Below are positions 36,428 to 45,321 of a DNA stretch of 64,000 nt, piece after piece; position 1 is the first letter of the stretch; the number at the start of each line of letters is the position of its first letter. The notes beneath the pieces were generated by a model. The model did not search any database, had not been told where the DNA came from, and saw only the letters and a list, made by a program, of their open reading frames with translations. Source of the stretch: Ruegeria haliotis (GTDB lineage Bacteria > Pseudomonadota > Alphaproteobacteria > Rhodobacterales > Rhodobacteraceae). The stretch is taken from positions 673,533 through 737,532 of the forward strand of contig NZ_JABXWT010000001.1 of the NCBI RefSeq assembly GCF_013377785.1, in the 5' to 3' direction. A program made the translations under genes and the position numbers.

Positions 36428-37129
36428 TTAGTATTTTGTGCGAATGCAGTATCCCGGATGATGCGTCATGCGGGCGAAGGTGATCGGCACTCCGTCTTTC
36501 CAGGTTGTCCGTTCCAATTGAATCATCGAGGTTCCGGCTGTGGTCCCCATGAACTCGGCCAGTCGCCGGTCCGCCGAGATTGCACAAAAGGCGATTTCGG
36601 CGTCGGTGAAGGGACTGGCGTTCAGCAACCATTCATGAGGGCCTTGTTCGCTGAGGCTGGCCTGTTCCACGTCGGGAATTGCATCGATATTGATCCAGCG
36701 TTCCTCGTGCTGAAAGGGGTGATTGTCTGCATAATGCATGCAGATCAGATGCAGCACGCGCGCGTCGGGTGACATGCTGAGTTGCGAAGTCAGCCAACCC
36801 GGGCTGGGCATCACGTTCCGCTCGACCAGAGCATAGCGATAGGCAGCATTCTGGCTTTCGACCATTTGCCGGGTCAGGGAGAATTCCAGCTTGGCGTGTT
36901 TGCTGGGTTCCTTTTTTACGCGCGTGCCGCTTTTGCGCTTACGTTCGACAAAGCCTTGATCTGCCAACTCTCGTAGAGCGCGGTTTACAGTTGCGCGGGC
37001 GCAATTAAACTCTTCGGCCAACAGTGTCTCGGTTGGTAACAGCGAGCCTTGTGGCCAAATGCGGCTTTCAATTCTGCGTTTCACTTCGTCACGGACGACC
37101 TGGAAACTGATCCGCTTTTGTACAGTCAC
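36428..37129 (-). CDS. GntR-family regulator, HutC subfamily
   Basis: The 233-residue regulator has an N-terminal GntR wHTH ('WPQGSLLPTETLLAEEFN' then 'ARATVNRALRELADQGFVERK') and a UTRA effector domain from about 80 ('LEFSLTRQMVESQNAAYRY' region to the end). A GTG at 37129 is the start, with GAAGGG upstream. It is divergent from the class V aminotransferase, which it may control; operator candidates lie in the 230-bp shared region. The ligand is not known. Confidence 0.9.
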   Translation of the reverse strand: MTVQKRISFQVVRDEVKRRIESRIWPQGSLLPTETLLAEEFNCARATVNRALRELADQGFVERKRKSGTRVKKEPSKHAKLEFSLTRQMVESQNAAYRYALVERNVMPSPGWLTSQLSMSPDARVLHLICMHYADNHPFQHEERWINIDAIPDVEQASLSEQGPHEWLLNASPFTDAEIAFCAISADRRLAEFMGTTAGTSMIQLERTTWKDGVPITFARMTHHPGYCIRTKY

Positions 37130-37301
37130 GGGTAAGAAATCCCTTCAAGTAAAAAGTGTATGCATCTGGTCAGAAGCAAGCAGAAGTGTAAAGGGAAAGG
37201 TGACACTATTTGGCGTCAATCTGTACGTTTTCAGTGACGTATGGGGTGAACTTACCTTGGTTCGACTGGCTTACCTGGGGCCAGTTTTGTGTGGATTTGG
37301 A

Positions 37302-37321
37302 CTTTACCATCTGTGGTAAAG
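37302..37321. promoter_or_regulatory. Inverted repeat upstream of the aminotransferase
   Basis: CTTTACCA and TGGTAAAG are perfect 8-bp arms around TCTG, 38 bp before the aminotransferase start. It suits a dimeric repressor such as the divergent GntR protein, or a 5'-UTR hairpin. Confidence 0.5.
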
Positions 37322-37359
37322 GGGTCAAGATTCCTGAAAGCTTAACGAAAGGACGCTTT

Positions 37360-38487
37360 ATGCCTGCCTTGTTGGAAACAATCGATCCAAATGGTTTCGA
37401 GGAATTCTCGGTCGTCTTCACGGATCGCTCGCTCAATCACATGTCTGAGGTGTTTCAACAGGTGATGCGCGATGTCTCGGGAATGTTGAAGCACGTCTAC
37501 AACGCCGATGGGGTTGCCGTGATTCCCGGGGGTGGAACCTATGGCATGGAGGCTGTGGCCCGACAGTTTGCGCGCGGTGCAAATGTGCTTGTCGTTCGCA
37601 ACGGATGGTTTTCCTATCGCTGGAGCCAGATCATTGAAAGCGGTGCATTAACGGCTTCGACCACCGTCCTGAAGGCGCGCGAGACAGGTAACGCCAGCCC
37701 GTCGCCTTTTGCGCCCGCGCCGATCGAAGAGGTCGTGGCTGCCATCCGGGACCAAAGGCCGGATGTTGTGTTCGCCCCCCATGTCGAGACGTCAGCCGGT
37801 GTTATCCTGCCGGATGATTACGTCACTGCCATGGCGGCTGCCGCACATGAGGTTGGGGCATTGATGGTTCTGGACTGCATCGCCTCGGGCTGTGTTTGGG
37901 TCGACATGAAGGCCACCGGCGTGGACGTGTTGATTTCAGCGCCACAAAAAGGCTGGAGCGCGTCGCCTTGTGCCGGTTTGGTCATGCTGTCCGAACGGGC
38001 TGAAAAACAGCTGGAGCAGACAACCTCAGACAGCTTTTCCATTGACCTTAAGAAGTGGCGTCAGATCATGCAGGCCTATGAAAACGGCGGCCATGCTTAT
38101 CACGCCACGATGCCCACGGATGCACTGCGGGCGTTTCGTGACACCATGTCCGAGACGCGCGAATACGGGTTCGACAAGTTGCGCGATGCGCAGTGGGCGC
38201 TGGGCAATGGCGTGCGGGCAATGCTGAAGGACAAAGGCGTCATGTCTGTGGCTGCCGACGGGTTTGGCGCACCGGGGGTCGTCGTCAGCTATACTTCGGA
38301 CCCCGAGGTGCAGAATGGCAAGAAATTCGCCGCGCTGGGCATGCAGATCGCTGCCGGAGTGCCGCTGCAATGTGATGAACCCGAGGGGTTCAGTACCTTC
38401 CGTCTGGGTCTGTTCGGGCTGGACAAGCTCTATGATGTGGACGGCACCATTGCGCGGCTCAAGCGGGTGCTGGATCAGGTTCTGTAA
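37360..38487 (+). CDS. Class V PLP-dependent aminotransferase
   Basis: The 375-residue protein belongs to the serine/alanine-glyoxylate aminotransferase group: 'VIPGGGTYGMEAVARQF', 'VVRNGWFSYRW', the PLP-phosphate and Asp region 'MVLDCIASGCVW' and the PLP lysine in 'LISAPQKGWSASPCAG'. The donor and acceptor are not evident; aminoethylphosphonate-type and serine-glyoxylate activities are possible. The ATG at 37360 follows AAAGGACGCTTT. Its position opposite a HutC-type regulator suggests an inducible catabolic role. Confidence 0.85.
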   Translation: MPALLETIDPNGFEEFSVVFTDRSLNHMSEVFQQVMRDVSGMLKHVYNADGVAVIPGGGTYGMEAVARQFARGANVLVVRNGWFSYRWSQIIESGALTASTTVLKARETGNASPSPFAPAPIEEVVAAIRDQRPDVVFAPHVETSAGVILPDDYVTAMAAAAHEVGALMVLDCIASGCVWVDMKATGVDVLISAPQKGWSASPCAGLVMLSERAEKQLEQTTSDSFSIDLKKWRQIMQAYENGGHAYHATMPTDALRAFRDTMSETREYGFDKLRDAQWALGNGVRAMLKDKGVMSVAADGFGAPGVVVSYTSDPEVQNGKKFAALGMQIAAGVPLQCDEPEGFSTFRLGLFGLDKLYDVDGTIARLKRVLDQVL

Positions 38488-38499
38488 TCTGAATGGGCC

Positions 38500-39696
38500 T
38501 TAGCGTACGCCGAGGCCCATCTGCATCAGCGTCTTGCGCACGGACGGCAGGGAATACAGCGCGCTCAGGCCCATGGCCCGCGCATCGCGCAAGGGCCGCG
38601 TTTCGATCATCGAGGCGCGGTTCAACAGGTCGATACCTTTGACGCGCAACTCAGTTTCGGTATGGCGGGCCTTGTGATACGCCTCGAGCATCTGCGCATC
38701 GCCCAGCCCATCGGGCCGGGCTTGTGCCAGATCCAGCAGGCAGCGCAGATCGCCCAAAGACATGTTCAGCCCTTGCGCGCCAATGGGGGGAACCACATGC
38801 GCGGCCTCGGCCATCAGGGCAATGCGTTCACCTGACAACCGCTCAGCGGACTGGCTGATGATCGGCCAGATCGTGCGGCGCGAGGCCAGTTTCAGTGGCC
38901 CGAACAACCCGCAAGAGCGTTCGGTCATCGCGGCTTCGAACGCTTCGGGTTCCAGATTCAACAGTTCAATCGCACGCGGGCCGCGCTCCATCCAGACAAT
39001 GGCAGACGACGGCTGACCCTGCCAATCAGGCAGCGGCACAAGGGTGAAGGGCCCCCCGGAACGGTGGATCTCGGTCGAGACATTTTCATGCGCGATAGGA
39101 TGCGTGACGGCAAAAGCCAGCGCCTTTTGGCCGTAACGCGTGGTGTGGATGTTAATCCCGGCGGCCTCGCGCATGGGCGAGTTACGCCCGTCAGCGGCGA
39201 TCACCAACTTGCAGCGGATGCGGCTGCCATCGCTCAGGCCGACACGCGCCTCGGCGGTGCGGGTGAACAGGCTGACAGTTCCGGTTCCGGGGCGGAAATC
39301 GACATTGGGTAATTCGTCCAGACGCGCCACCATTTCGCGCCGCAGCAGCCAGTTGGGAAGGTTCCAGCCAAAAGGTTGTTCGGAAATATCCGATGCGTTG
39401 AAGTCACGCACCACACGCGGCTCGGGGATGTCCCCGCCTGCGTCGACAATCCGCATGATCTGAAGGGGGGCGGCATGGGCATCCAATCGTGCCCACAATC
39501 CACATTGTTCCAGCAAGCCATGCGCAGGCTGCAGGAACGCGGTGGTACGCAAGTCGGATCCGTCCACATCACGTTCGGTAATGGGTGGTGAGGGATCGAC
39601 ACAGATCACATCGAACCCGGCAGTGCCGAAGACCGCCGCTGCGGTCAGTCCCGCGATTCCACCGCCGGAAATCAGGATGTCACAGCTGTCTGTCAT
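38500..39696 (-). CDS. UbiH/UbiF/COQ6-family FAD monooxygenase
   Basis: The 398-residue flavoprotein has the FAD Rossmann motif 'ILISGGGIAGLTAAAVFG', the 'RDVDGSDLRTTAF' region, 'LVIADGRNS'-like DG motif (seen as 'LVIAADGRNSPMRE') and the second FAD motif 'EAAHVVPPIGAQGLNMSLGD'. These place it among ubiquinone ring hydroxylases (UbiH/UbiL). It acts at the cytoplasmic membrane in ubiquinone synthesis. The start at 39696 (MTDSCDILISG) fits the family better than upstream codons. It is convergent with the aminotransferase. Confidence 0.92.
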   Translation of the reverse strand: MTDSCDILISGGGIAGLTAAAVFGTAGFDVICVDPSPPITERDVDGSDLRTTAFLQPAHGLLEQCGLWARLDAHAAPLQIMRIVDAGGDIPEPRVVRDFNASDISEQPFGWNLPNWLLRREMVARLDELPNVDFRPGTGTVSLFTRTAEARVGLSDGSRIRCKLVIAADGRNSPMREAAGINIHTTRYGQKALAFAVTHPIAHENVSTEIHRSGGPFTLVPLPDWQGQPSSAIVWMERGPRAIELLNLEPEAFEAAMTERSCGLFGPLKLASRRTIWPIISQSAERLSGERIALMAEAAHVVPPIGAQGLNMSLGDLRCLLDLAQARPDGLGDAQMLEAYHKARHTETELRVKGIDLLNRASMIETRPLRDARAMGLSALYSLPSVRKTLMQMGLGVR

Positions 39697-39772
39697 GGCG
39701 TGTCTCTCCGTGTCTCGCGCAGACCCTAGTGCGGTTCCACCGCCAGTGCCAAGTGACATCCTGTCCCGTATC

Positions 39773-40021
39773 TCAGCCGCGTGAAATCAGGATGAGAATC
39801 AGGAACATGACCGGGACCATGGCCAAGGCAGGAAGGTAAAGGCCCGGCAGGCCAAACAGCAGGGCCGAACAGCCCCACATGCTGACAATCGCCACAGCTG
39901 TATAACCCAGATCCTCGGGCTCGCTGTTTGCGGCATCACGGGCCATCCAGCCAAACAGGGGAATTGCAAAAAGCAGGCGTTGCCAAATCGGCAGGCGCCG
40001 AGGCATCTCGATCGCGCTCAT
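39773..40021 (-). CDS. Small membrane protein of unknown function
   Basis: An 82-residue protein with a short basic N-terminus and two or three hydrophobic helices (IWQRLLFAIPLFGWMA, VAIVSMWGCSALLFG, LALAMVPVMFLILILI-like). It looks like a conserved roseobacter membrane protein and lies 76 bp upstream of the ubiquinone hydroxylase gene on the same strand. The ATG at 40021 is preceded by GGAGACTCCC. I recognise no family. Confidence 0.65.
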   Translation of the reverse strand: MSAIEMPRRLPIWQRLLFAIPLFGWMARDAANSEPEDLGYTAVAIVSMWGCSALLFGLPGLYLPALAMVPVMFLILILISRG

Positions 40022-40107
40022 GGGAGTCTCCGTTCTGTTCGTCGCTGCAGCGCATATAGGGGTGATGCTGCGTATGCAGAATGAGCAGATCGTCGCAGTG
40101 TGACAGG

Positions 40108-40752
40108 CTATCGCAGGCGGGCCAGAAATGCCGTCAAATCGTCTGTGTGGTGGTGGATGTGATCCGCCTCGTGCGGTTCTGGCGCGACATGCACCGTGCG
40201 CATTCCCATCTCATGCGGGGCGGTCAGATTACGAGGATCATCCTCGAACATGGCTGCTTTGTCAGCTTGGATGCCATCTTTTGCAAAGATGATCTCAAAG
40301 GCCACTTTCTCGGGCTTGGGGTGGTAGTCGGCATGTTCGACGCCGTAGATCGCATCGAACAGCCCTGACAAACCGCGCGCCTCCAACACCCGTTCGGCAT
40401 AAGGCGCGCTGCCATTGGTATAGACGATGCGCCGACCGGGCAGAGACCGGATATGCGCGGCAAGCTCGGCGTCGGGGTCCATGTGGCTCATGTCGACCTG
40501 ATGGACGGCGTGAAGGTAAGGATCCGGGTCCAGATCGTGTTCTGCCATCAGACCAGCCAGCGTGGTACCGTATTGGCGCCAGTACTGGGATCGTAACCGA
40601 TCAGCCTCGGCCGGATCCACTCCGATGGTCCGCACAACGTAATCCGTCATCAGCACCTCGATCTGATCGAACAGGCGCATATGAGGCGGGTAAAGCGTGT
40701 TGTCCAGATCGAACACCCATTGGGTGACGTGGCTAAAAGCGGGTTTGACCAT
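40108..40752 (-). CDS. HAD-family pyrimidine 5'-nucleotidase
   Basis: The 214-residue HAD phosphatase has motif I 'VFDLDNTLYPPHMRLF', motif II 'IVYTNGSAPYAERVL', the Lys of motif III in 'YHPKPEKVAFE' and motif IV 'AAMFEDDPRNL'. The DLDNTLYP form is typical of the SDT1/pyrimidine 5'-nucleotidase group that dephosphorylates UMP/CMP. Divergent from the FadR-type regulator. Cytosolic. Confidence 0.92.
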   Translation of the reverse strand: MVKPAFSHVTQWVFDLDNTLYPPHMRLFDQIEVLMTDYVVRTIGVDPAEADRLRSQYWRQYGTTLAGLMAEHDLDPDPYLHAVHQVDMSHMDPDAELAAHIRSLPGRRIVYTNGSAPYAERVLEARGLSGLFDAIYGVEHADYHPKPEKVAFEIIFAKDGIQADKAAMFEDDPRNLTAPHEMGMRTVHVAPEPHEADHIHHHTDDLTAFLARLR

Positions 40753-40852
40753 GCTGTGGGTTTAGGACGCAGTGGCGCGGTTTTCAATGCTGCTCTTGAT
40801 TGCAGGCCCTTGTGGCGGATAGACATGTCCGAACCAGGAGACAAAGTGCCCC

Positions 40853-41500
40853 ATGAGCCAGACCCGACAATCCAGCAAAGATGCCTATAGCCTGATTCTC
40901 GAAGCAATCGATGTCGGCGTCTACAAACCCGGTGACCGTCTGGTCGAAAGCGAACTGGCCGAGCGTTTTGGTGTGTCCCGGACTCCGATCCGCGAAGCAT
41001 TGCAGCGGTTGGAGACGCAGTCGCTGTTAGAGCGGGACGGGCGGTCGCTGATTGTTGCGTCGCTGGATCACAACCAGATGGCGGAACTGTATATCGTGCG
41101 CCGAGAGCTGGAGGGGTTGGCCGCGCGGCTGGCCGCCAAGCATGCCACCGAAGAAGAGATCAAGGTGCTGCAGGATATGGTTGCGGCGGATGACGTGCTG
41201 GTGGATGATCCCACTGCTTTGTCGCGGGCCAATCGGCGGTTTCACGAACAGATTCATCTGGCGTCGCACAACCGTTACCTGGTTCAGCAGCTCAATCTGG
41301 TGCATCGAACCATGGCGTTGATGGCGACGACGTCATTGGCCGCTCAGGGCCGTGGTGAAATTGCGCAAAGTGAACACAAGGGTATCGTCGAGGCCATCGC
41401 TGCACGGGATGAAGAGGCTGCGGGCCGGGCGCTGAAACATCATATCTCGGTCGCCTTCATGACCCGCCTGAAACAGGATGCGATTCGACGGGAGACCTGA
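40853..41500 (+). CDS. GntR-family regulator, FadR/FCD subfamily
   Basis: The 215-residue protein has a GntR wHTH ('YKPGDRLVESELAERFGVSR' followed by 'TPIREALQRLE') and an FCD all-helical effector domain with metal-ligand-like residues ('RRFHEQIHLASHN', 'EHKGIVEAI', 'LKHHISVAF'). FCD regulators sense carboxylic acids. It starts at 40853 with an AGGAG 11 bp upstream and ends 4 bp before the stop of the convergent glycosyltransferase. The target is unknown. Confidence 0.92.
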   Translation: MSQTRQSSKDAYSLILEAIDVGVYKPGDRLVESELAERFGVSRTPIREALQRLETQSLLERDGRSLIVASLDHNQMAELYIVRRELEGLAARLAAKHATEEEIKVLQDMVAADDVLVDDPTALSRANRRFHEQIHLASHNRYLVQQLNLVHRTMALMATTSLAAQGRGEIAQSEHKGIVEAIAARDEEAAGRALKHHISVAFMTRLKQDAIRRET

Positions 41501-41503
41501 GCG

Positions 41504-43384
41504 TCAGGCGGCAAGATGATCTTCACCAGCCTGCCCGTGTTGGGTTTTGTCCCAAAAGAAGGGTTTAACGGCCAATTCCCACAGGGCCTTGTAGGCGGCC
41601 ACGACGCCTAGCGGGAAATACAAGAACATCGTCGGCAGCCAAGGCAACAGAAACCGCCGTTCCCGGGCAGAAACGGCAAGAACACCGACGGCGACGTTCA
41701 GTCCTTCAGCCGCTAGGAACAGCCAAAGCAATGATGTCAGTGTCTGATGCGGAAGAACCAGTAGCATCGGATTAAACAACCCCAGCGCCGTCAGCCAGAA
41801 CATCCATAGCACCGGGGCCAGCAGGAATTGCCCGATCGTTCCCAGAAAAAATGCCTGCACCCCCAAGAACTTGAGCAACCCGAGATCCCGGTACAGCTGT
41901 AGAGGGTCACGCATATGCACCAGATAGGTGACCATGAACCCCTTGAGCCAGCGCGAGCGTTGCTTCACCCAAGGCCAGGCACGAAAGTTTGCCTCTTCAA
42001 AGGTGGTGGTGTCCACCATCTCGGTCCGATAGCCCGCGCGGCTGAGCCGGACGCCCAGATCGGCATCTTCTGTAACGTTGTGTGCGTCCCAACCGCCAAG
42101 TTCCAACAGTTTGTCGCGGCGAAAGAAAAACGTGGTGCCGCCCAAAGGTACCACCAACCCCAACCGTGCGATCCCGGGCAGAATGACCCGGAACCAGCTG
42201 TTGTATTCGATGGTAAAACAGCGTGAGCGCCAGTTGGTGCGGGGATTGTAATAGTCCAGCCCCCCTTGCAGGCACACGACCTCTGGTGCGGCCTGCGTGA
42301 AATGGCGGACAACGCGTTCAATCTGATCCGATTGCGGCGCATCTTCGGCGTCCCAGACGCCCAGAATGTCCCCCCGGCAAAAGTCCAACGCATAGTTCAT
42401 CGCGCGGGGTTTGGTGGTCAGCCCGTTCAATCCGGGCACTTCGATCGTGCGAATCCAACTGGGCAGGTCGATCTTGGCAAGCGTGTTTCGGGTGACGTCG
42501 TCGTCTTGTTCCAGCACCAAAATCACGTCCAGCAATGCTTTGGGGTATGTGAGCCGTTGAAGTCGGCGAATGAGTGCATCGGCGATCTCTCTCTCTTTGT
42601 ACAAAGGGACCATGATCGAAACACATGGTTGGCGCAGAGCTTCTGCCGCAAAGTCAGGCGGGACAGATGGGCACCGACTTAGATGCGAGACGAAGGCCAT
42701 GACACCTGATAACCGCAACGCCACGAACAGGATCAGCGTGCTGAGTGCCGCTAGAAGAAGAATGGTCAATCCAACTTTCGGAATAGTCGTGAACAGCGCG
42801 ATCAGGCCAATCAACGCCACTGCAGGGCCTGCGCGCGACCGTGGGGTCCAGGTACGGCAGCTCTGAGATTCGTCCACGCGGGTTTCGGCAGCCTGCGCCA
42901 GCGGTTTGGAAAATTGACGCGCGATTGCGCGATCAATTTGTTCGGGGGCGGCAAGAACCGGGATAATGGCATACCCGCAATCCTGCATTTGTGCGCTGAC
43001 AGTGGCAAAGCGGTCAGGCCGGGCTGTGGCGACCAGAAGAAGCGGACCCACGCGCACCCATGGGATCACGTTATGGGTCAGCCAGAAGTCAACCGGCTTG
43101 AGCTTGCAGAGCTCGGGTGAGGGCGTGATGCCTTCAAGATCAGTGATCTGCCAACCGCTCTGCGTGGACAGCGCATATAAAACGTCCCGACGACTGACCC
43201 AGCCTTCACCCACCAGTATCTCGCCCAATGGCGCTTTTTGCTGGGACTGCAGGTGCAGCGCGTGATTCAACTGCGCCTGTGTGATCACGCCTTGGTCAAT
43301 CAGGCAGGTCCCAAGCGGCTTACGCAGACCCTGAGCAGGTATTGGTACGGCAGAGGTGAAATTCTGGAGATTCAGTTCAACCAT
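41504..43384 (-). CDS. Membrane glycosyltransferase (GT2) with N-terminal MshEN-like domain
   Basis: The 626-residue protein combines two parts. Residues about 22-75 form a tandem MshEN/T2SE-N-like repeat ('PLGTCLIDQGVITQAQL' and 'PLGEILVGEGWVSRRDVL', each closing with a Gln), a fold that binds c-di-GMP in other proteins, though the arginine preceding LG is Pro here. After helices near 187-225 comes a processive GT2 domain: 'VWDAED' at 343, 'TEDADLG' at 438 and 'QRSRW' at 475, then four membrane helices. It is probably a synthase of an extracellular polysaccharide. A CtrA-type box and an SD-masking hairpin lie just upstream. Confidence 0.88.
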   Translation of the reverse strand: MVELNLQNFTSAVPIPAQGLRKPLGTCLIDQGVITQAQLNHALHLQSQQKAPLGEILVGEGWVSRRDVLYALSTQSGWQITDLEGITPSPELCKLKPVDFWLTHNVIPWVRVGPLLLVATARPDRFATVSAQMQDCGYAIIPVLAAPEQIDRAIARQFSKPLAQAAETRVDESQSCRTWTPRSRAGPAVALIGLIALFTTIPKVGLTILLLAALSTLILFVALRLSGVMAFVSHLSRCPSVPPDFAAEALRQPCVSIMVPLYKEREIADALIRRLQRLTYPKALLDVILVLEQDDDVTRNTLAKIDLPSWIRTIEVPGLNGLTTKPRAMNYALDFCRGDILGVWDAEDAPQSDQIERVVRHFTQAAPEVVCLQGGLDYYNPRTNWRSRCFTIEYNSWFRVILPGIARLGLVVPLGGTTFFFRRDKLLELGGWDAHNVTEDADLGVRLSRAGYRTEMVDTTTFEEANFRAWPWVKQRSRWLKGFMVTYLVHMRDPLQLYRDLGLLKFLGVQAFFLGTIGQFLLAPVLWMFWLTALGLFNPMLLVLPHQTLTSLLWLFLAAEGLNVAVGVLAVSARERRFLLPWLPTMFLYFPLGVVAAYKALWELAVKPFFWDKTQHGQAGEDHLAA

Positions 43385-43389
43385 AATAA

Positions 43390-43420
43390 AACCCTGACGC
43401 AGTTACCTGTCGTCAGGGTT
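43390..43420 (-). terminator. Hairpin after carA overlapping the RBS of the GT2 gene
   Basis: On the minus strand AACCCTGACG pairs with CGTCAGGGTT around an 11-base loop and is followed by TTTTATT and the GT2 start codon. It can end carA transcripts (45 bp after the carA stop). The 3' arm contains CAGGG, the only Shine-Dalgarno candidate of the GT2 gene, so the structure may also gate its translation. Confidence 0.7.
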
Positions 43421-43432
43421 GTTCAATCAAGG

Positions 43433-43447
43433 TTAACACTGGGTTAA
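43433..43447. promoter_or_regulatory. CtrA-type box TTAA-N7-TTAA
   Basis: TTAA, CACTGGG, TTAA with C following is an exact match to the full CtrA consensus spacing. It lies 49 bp upstream of the GT2 start, between it and the carA stop. CtrA controls motility, cell cycle and gene-transfer-agent genes in Rhodobacterales. The two halves also form a GGTTAACACT direct repeat. Confidence 0.6.
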
Positions 43448-43465
43448 CACTAGATAATCTTGCGG

Positions 43466-44632
43466 TTATGCCTGCGTTTTTCTGTCTGCCATTGCCGAAG
43501 CGAAACGCTCGAACAGATAGAAACTATCCTGCGGACCGGGTGAGGCCTCGGGGTGATGCTGCACCGAATAGACTGGACGATCCGTCATACGGATACCGCA
43601 GTTAGAGCCATCAAACAGTGAGCGATGGGTTTCGATCACGCCCTCAGGCAAGGATTGCGCATCGACAGCAAAGCCGTGATTCATCGAGGTGATCTCAACC
43701 TTGCCTGTGTCCATATCTTTAACCGGGTGGTTTGCGCCGTGATGGCCGTGGTTCATCTTGACGGTCTGTCCGCCAAGCGCCAGCGCCAACATCTGATGGC
43801 CGAGGCAAATACCGAATACTGGCAGCTCGGTCGTGTCCAGGATTTCCTTGATCATCGGCACTGCGTATTCTCCGGTTGCGGCCGGATCGCCGGGACCGTT
43901 GGACAGAAACACACCGTCGGGCTGATGCGCCAACACTTCGGCGGCCGTTGCGGTTGCCGGTAGAACGGTCACGTCGCACCCGGCTGAAGCCAGACAGCGC
44001 AGAATGTTGCGTTTGGCGCCAAAATCCAACGCGACCACCTTATGCGTAGGGGCCTCCTGCCGCGTATAGCCGTCGGGCCAAGCCCACCGCATCTCGTCCC
44101 AACGATAGCTTTGGGCGCAGGTGACGTCCTTGGCCAGGTCCATGCCTTCCAGACCTGCGAAACTGCGTGCTTCTGCGACCAGCGCCTCGATGTCGAAGTT
44201 GCCGTCCGGATCATGTGCCAGCGCCACATGCGGCGCGCCTTGCTGGCGAATGGCGCGTGTCAGGCGGCGGGTGTCGACACCGCCGATGGCAATGCGGCCA
44301 CGGCGCGCCAGCCAGTCTTTCAGTTCTTCCGTCGAACGCCAGTTCGAGGGTTCGGTCGGATCCCATTTGACCACCATCCCGGCGGCAACCGGATCACCGG
44401 TTTCATCGTCATCGGGATTCACGCCGACATTGCCGATATGCGGAAAGGTGAAGGTGACGATCTGCCCGGCATAAGATGGGTCGGTCATGATTTCCTGATA
44501 ACCGGTCATGGCCGTGTTGAAACACAATTCGGCTACGGCCTTGCCTGTGGCACCAAAGCCTATGCCGTAGAACAATGTTCCGTCGGCCAATGCCAGACAT
44601 GCGGTGGGCTTGGACGGGGCGTTCTGGGCCAT
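43466..44632 (-). CDS. carA: Carbamoyl-phosphate synthase small subunit
   Basis: CarA is the glutaminase subunit delivering ammonia to CarB for carbamoyl phosphate (arginine and pyrimidines). The 388-residue protein has the N-domain ('ADGTLFYGIGFGATGKAVAE', 'FTFPHIGNVGVN') and the class I glutaminase domain with the nucleophile Cys in 'PVFGICLGHQMLALALGG' and the His/Glu pair in 'QHHPEASPGP'. The start at 44632 (MAQNAPSKPTACLAL) was chosen over one 11 codons upstream. carB is not adjacent. Confidence 0.97.
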   Translation of the reverse strand: MAQNAPSKPTACLALADGTLFYGIGFGATGKAVAELCFNTAMTGYQEIMTDPSYAGQIVTFTFPHIGNVGVNPDDDETGDPVAAGMVVKWDPTEPSNWRSTEELKDWLARRGRIAIGGVDTRRLTRAIRQQGAPHVALAHDPDGNFDIEALVAEARSFAGLEGMDLAKDVTCAQSYRWDEMRWAWPDGYTRQEAPTHKVVALDFGAKRNILRCLASAGCDVTVLPATATAAEVLAHQPDGVFLSNGPGDPAATGEYAVPMIKEILDTTELPVFGICLGHQMLALALGGQTVKMNHGHHGANHPVKDMDTGKVEITSMNHGFAVDAQSLPEGVIETHRSLFDGSNCGIRMTDRPVYSVQHHPEASPGPQDSFYLFERFASAMADRKTQA

Positions 44633-44815
44633 GGCGCGACTCTCCTGCAGGGTAAACCGGCGCATACCTAAGGGCGTTGGGCCGCTGGGTCAAGTCTGTT
44701 CAATTTTTGGGCTATTGTGGAAAATCAATGGGTTAACTGTGTTGGCCCCCTGTTGTATCACGCTTTTTGTTTCGATATGTTCGGGGTTCCTTTGCCATGG
44801 GGATGGACAGACCAT

Positions 44816-45301
44816 ATGGATATGCGATCACGGGTGAACACCGCCCTGAAGCAAGCAATGAAAGACAAAGAGGCTGAGCGTCTGTCGACGCTGCGCCTGA
44901 TTAATGCGGCAATCAAGGACCGGGATATCGCCTCGCGCGCTTCGGACAATGAAGAGGCTAAAGGATGCGGTGACACCGAGGTTCTTGAAATACTTGGGAA
45001 AATGACCAAACAGCGCAAAGAAAGCGCCCGCGCCTATGAAGAAGGCGGGCGGCTGGATCTGGCCGAGCGTGAACTGCGCGAAGTCGAAGTGATCGAGGAA
45101 TTCCTGCCCAAACAGCTGGATGAGGATGAAGTCAGCAAGGCCATCCAAACCGCGATTACCGCCACTGGCGCAGGTTCGATCCGCGACATGGGCAAGGTGA
45201 TGGGCGAATTGAAGACGCGCTATACCGGTCAGATGGATTTCGGCAAGGTCGGCCCGATGGTCAAGGACCACCTCTGCGCGGCCTCAAACGGCGGCTGCTA
45301 A
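44816..45301 (+). CDS. GatB/YqeY domain-containing protein
   Basis: The 161-residue protein begins MDMRSRVNTALKQAMKDKE and matches the YqeY family, which resembles the tRNA-binding tail of the GatB amidotransferase subunit; 'LRLINAAIKDRDIASR', 'RKESARAYEEGGRLDLAERE' and 'MGKVMGELKTRYTGQMDFGKV' are typical. A role in tRNA-dependent amidation is suspected but unproven. It is divergent from carA; the 183 bp between them contains no other gene I can support. Confidence 0.93.
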   Translation: MDMRSRVNTALKQAMKDKEAERLSTLRLINAAIKDRDIASRASDNEEAKGCGDTEVLEILGKMTKQRKESARAYEEGGRLDLAERELREVEVIEEFLPKQLDEDEVSKAIQTAITATGAGSIRDMGKVMGELKTRYTGQMDFGKVGPMVKDHLCAASNGGC

Positions 45302-45321
45302 GCCATTCAAGAAGACAATGG

